Source: an uncultured Prevotella sp. (GTDB lineage Bacteria > Bacteroidota > Bacteroidia > Bacteroidales > Bacteroidaceae). From it: 64,000 bases of DNA. A program made the position numbers and the translations under genes. The notes below the pieces were generated by a model. That model did no database searches and was not told where the DNA came from. It was given only the letters and a program-made list of their open reading frames with translations. Positions within the stretch are counted from its first letter, which is position 1. Each line of letters begins with the position of its first letter. The stretch lies in assembly GCA_900315775.1 (NCBI GenBank), contig ONAJ01000028.1, positions 1-64,000 on the forward strand. Reading direction: 5' to 3'. Shown here one piece after another: positions 61,792 to 64,000 of the stretch.

Positions 61792-63504
61792 ATGAAACAG
61801 ACGTTACCTGACTATATCAAGCAGCATGAGGATTTGCGCAAAGTTTTACTGGCGCAAGAAGGCGGAATCATGAAATATCTGGCAGAGCATCTGGATGCTA
61901 ACGGCACTGCCGCCTTGTTTGGTAGTTATCAAGACCATTGTGTTCATATCTTCTTTGAGAAAAATAAGTGGGTTTATTATAAGGTATGGGAAGGTGACGA
62001 TTTGCGACGGGCTGCGCTCGGACTGGATGAGCATCTGAGGAAAGAGGTTAACTATTACACCGTCTTAAAGCCGCAGCTGGCAACGATAGAAGATGAAGTG
62101 GCAGAAAGAATTGACTGGTTTGTCGACTTGTATCTTACCCATGCCTACCGTCTCGATAGGAAACGTCGATTTCTGGAAGGACAGACTGACACGGAGGTCT
62201 ATCGGGAAGTGATAGATTTGTACAATGGTCTGGGACTTGCCTCCAAGTGCATGAATCTCATTCTCAGGGAACACCATGACTCCAAAAAGACAGAAAGAAC
62301 AGAAGACGACATTTGGACGGATTTTATGGTTCGACAGTGGTCGGACCAGTTCACTCTTGGGGCATTTGCGCAGATGCGAAATGCCGTAGCAGAGATGCTT
62401 GTCGGGAAAGACAATAAACAATGTCGGCAAATGGCTATCGACACAATGGAAAAACTGAGAGGCTTCTCGCAGAAGATATACACTGACGTGGTGGTAGATC
62501 ACTTACGAGGAATGGGTTACACCAAGGACGCAGACCAACGCGAGCGTGATGGAGAGTGGCTTCGCGAGGTATCTGAGCGTGCTGTGCTCGAAGAGTTCTC
62601 TGATAAAAACAAGCCATACTCCATGCGCTACTATTTTGCCAACTTTGTAAACATACTAAAAGATGTGGGACGAATCTGGGCCGCTCAACTGCTTGTTCAC
62701 AAGACCGACATGAAAAATCTGGAACAAGAGGTCTGCTGCATACTGAATCCGACCGATAGTCTTCGCTACTATGTGGACAGATATTATTCGAATGACTTGC
62801 CCGGACGATATTGCATATCCAATGACCATCAGACAAAAGAAAAACTCAAGGGGATAAAGAATAAAGGCAAGCACAACAAGCCCAAACGCAAAAGAGAGAA
62901 GAAAAACAAATCGGATTGGTTTACTACTGCCACGTTTACTTATAAAGGGATGAAAACCGATTCGTTTAAGGATATTCGTTTAGAAGTAGCGGCCAGCAGT
63001 CTGAACGCCCATTTCATAAAGGGAATAATACGTGACAATAAAGGTCAGACAATAGACTGCAAACAGTATGTCATTGACTTGTTCTCCGGTTCTATCATAG
63101 AAGCTGAGAACACATTGATATGGAAGGGAAATATGGTTGAACTTGCTTATTTCTTTCGTGAACTTAATAGGCACAAACGTCTTGATTGGCCAGAAGATGA
63201 ATTGTTCTGGGACATTGTTGCATCACATTTCAAAATTGAGACAGAACTCAAGAGCGGAAAAGTCAAGAAGTGCAATGTAACTCCAGATTCCTTGGGACAT
63301 TATCATGCAAAACCTAAAGCGGAGATTAAAAAGCTGATTGATGCCATCATATCGTATTTTAATCCTGATATGAGCGAGTTAATCAGCAGACAAAAACCGG
63401 ATCCCGAAGAAGAAACTGAAAACGAAAGGAACCAAACAATGGCCGAGAATGACTACAGTGACGGATTGGCACGAGAAAGAGACAGGTATAAAAATATGCG
63501 TTAA
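61792..63504 (+). CDS. 570-aa protein of unknown function
   Basis: No family recognised. The N-terminal third (about 1-190) has the segments AALFGSYQDHCVHIFF and WVYYKVWEGDDLRRAAL. The middle is helical and charged (AFAQMRNAVAEMLVGKD, DVVVDHLRGMGYTKDADQRE). A Lys-rich stretch follows (KLKGIKNKGKHNKPKRKREKK, about 357-378). The C-terminal part carries ELAYFFRELNRHKRLDWPED and ISYFNPDMSE, reminiscent of proteins on Bacteroidales mobile elements. Base composition is more A-rich than in the core genes, and the neighbours are orphans, which fits acquired DNA. No catalytic motif can be named. Confidence 0.75.
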   Translation: MKQTLPDYIKQHEDLRKVLLAQEGGIMKYLAEHLDANGTAALFGSYQDHCVHIFFEKNKWVYYKVWEGDDLRRAALGLDEHLRKEVNYYTVLKPQLATIEDEVAERIDWFVDLYLTHAYRLDRKRRFLEGQTDTEVYREVIDLYNGLGLASKCMNLILREHHDSKKTERTEDDIWTDFMVRQWSDQFTLGAFAQMRNAVAEMLVGKDNKQCRQMAIDTMEKLRGFSQKIYTDVVVDHLRGMGYTKDADQRERDGEWLREVSERAVLEEFSDKNKPYSMRYYFANFVNILKDVGRIWAAQLLVHKTDMKNLEQEVCCILNPTDSLRYYVDRYYSNDLPGRYCISNDHQTKEKLKGIKNKGKHNKPKRKREKKNKSDWFTTATFTYKGMKTDSFKDIRLEVAASSLNAHFIKGIIRDNKGQTIDCKQYVIDLFSGSIIEAENTLIWKGNMVELAYFFRELNRHKRLDWPEDELFWDIVASHFKIETELKSGKVKKCNVTPDSLGHYHAKPKAEIKKLIDAIISYFNPDMSELISRQKPDPEEETENERNQTMAENDYSDGLARERDRYKNMR

Positions 63505-63722
63505 ATAAATATTCTCTAACTTTTTTCTATAATTAGAGGAAAAAAGGTTTGAGATTCTTTTATTCTGCGGATATCCAAGTAACAAAGGGGTATCCGTGTT
63601 TCTTATATTATTCATTAAACGATTTTTCTCTAACTTATTTTCGTCGATTTTAATGAAAAGTTAGAGAATCGCTGGGGGATACCTCATAAGGAACCCTCAT
63701 AATAACGAGGGATATAAGAGCA
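63505..63722. other. Repeat-bearing gap before the 41-aa ORF
   Basis: TCTCTAACTT occurs at 63514 and 63627 and inverted at 63658. TTCTCTAACTT (63626-63636) pairs with AAGTTAGAGAA (63658-63668). A CCCTC/GAGGG hairpin (63694-63711) lies just upstream of the small ORF. No ORF or consensus promoter seen. Confidence 0.65.
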
Positions 63723-63848
63723 ATGGAATATTTATTAAATTGTCTAATTGATTATTTTATAGGATTGCTGATAGGCAACACTATTAAACTTATTGTAAAC
63801 ATTTTTACTTATTCAAAAAAGGTTCGGCTTAAGCACAAACATGACTAA
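63723..63848 (+). CDS. 41-aa hydrophobic peptide with basic tail (tentative)
   Basis: MEYLLNCLIDYFIGLLIGNT begins a peptide with one membrane-length hydrophobic stretch and a Lys/Arg/His-rich C-terminus (YSKKVRLKHKHD). It is followed 10 nt later by a strong terminator. No promoter consensus is visible. Short hydrophobic peptides with basic tails include type I toxins, but nothing here proves that role. Confidence 0.45.
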   Translation: MEYLLNCLIDYFIGLLIGNTIKLIVNIFTYSKKVRLKHKHD

Positions 63849-63858
63849 TCTCTATCTT

Positions 63859-63906
63859 TAAAGTATGAGGGCACTTCAATTTGAACACACCCTCATACTT
63901 TAGCTG
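63859..63906. terminator. Bidirectional terminator-like hairpin
   Basis: TAAAGTATGAGGG (63859-63871) and CCCTCATACTTTA (63890-63902) form a perfect 13-bp stem with an 18-nt loop. A- and T-rich ends make it usable on both strands. The remaining bases to 64000 show no supported gene. Confidence 0.85.
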
Positions 63907-64000
63907 CTTTAGCTTTGTCAGTTCTGTGCTGGCTACAACTACTAAATTCTGAAGCAATGTATACATTAATTATATAAAAACATCTTCAATAGCATTGCTA

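Noticed and set aside
63829..63966. 45-aa ORF on the minus strand near the right edge
   Set aside because: It reads straight through the perfect 13-bp terminator-like stem and overlaps the opposite small ORF; no promoter is visible.

Overview
The window looks like a chromosomal segment of a Bacteroidales bacterium, most likely a Prevotella-type member of the Prevotellaceae. Three things point there. Promoters follow the Bacteroidetes pattern (TTTG, 19-20 nt, TAnnTTTG). The gene families are typical of the group: ECF sigma/anti-sigma/TonB receptor triad, fimbrillins, DUF3575/DUF5119/DUF4296 proteins, a TamA-like lipoprotein, and S16 with a long Ala/Glu tail. Several genes also have an SPII lipobox. 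No family assignment was checked by a search; all calls come from reading motifs.

Layout. 0.3-4.0 kb: ECF sigma factor, short anti-sigma factor and STN-type outer-membrane receptor. 4.1-9.0 kb: purN, dsbD (reverse), nudC, gdhA. 9.1-14.5 kb, reverse: one operon of ileS, a DksA-like protein, lspA, a DUF4296 lipoprotein and a small conserved protein. 14.6-18.0 kb, reverse: a thiamine-uptake operon (TPP riboswitch, TonB receptor, PnuT-type transporter), then a possible small RNA. 18.1-21.7 kb: recJ-recQ. 21.7-24.3 kb, reverse: rpsP-ilvC and a YycJ-type metallo-hydrolase. 24.4-28.1 kb: a lipoprotein, tamL (reverse), a SPOUT rRNA methyltransferase, an unlisted 57-aa Cys-rich membrane protein and tRNA-Cys. 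28.2-32.7 kb, reverse: GDP-mannose/GDP-fucose genes (manC, gmd, fcl) preceded by galM. 32.8-35.5 kb: a large MscS-family channel. 36.0-50.6 kb, reverse: a fimbrial locus (DUF3575, DUF5119, two fimbrillins, and a giant modular surface protein of about 3,340 aa split by an apparent 1-nt deletion). 50.9-55.4 kb: two small outer-membrane barrels, kdsA, kdsD and a phospholipase-D-type cardiolipin synthase. 55.4-60.1 kb: TPR protein, substrate-binding lipoprotein, radA. 60.2 kb: tRNA-His. 60.3-64 kb: an accessory-looking stretch with a DUF559-type nuclease, a strongly promoted 85-aa orphan gene, a 570-aa orphan and a 41-aa hydrophobic ORF.

How the genes work together. Much of the window serves the cell envelope: LPS Kdo supply (kdsA/kdsD), sugar nucleotides for glycans, outer-membrane assembly (tamL), lipoprotein maturation (lspA), fimbriae and TonB uptake. 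A second theme is DNA maintenance (recJ, recQ, radA).

Most notable observations. (1) The 85-aa orphan's transcript has a terminator whose entire 12-nt loop is perfectly complementary to the start of its own leader. (2) Heptanucleotide and octanucleotide repeat arrays are dispersed at gene borders; two arrays lie inside coding sequence (the dsbD linker and the DUF5119 lipoprotein signal peptide), where copy-number change would switch the frame. (3) A single-nucleotide deletion breaks the giant fimbrial-locus protein. (4) A family of C/G-rich hairpin repeats occurs three times, once inside dsbD. (5) A long nested-stem element lies upstream of the orphan unit. (6) rpsP and both tRNA genes share one GC-rich promoter discriminator, also seen at the orphan gene.
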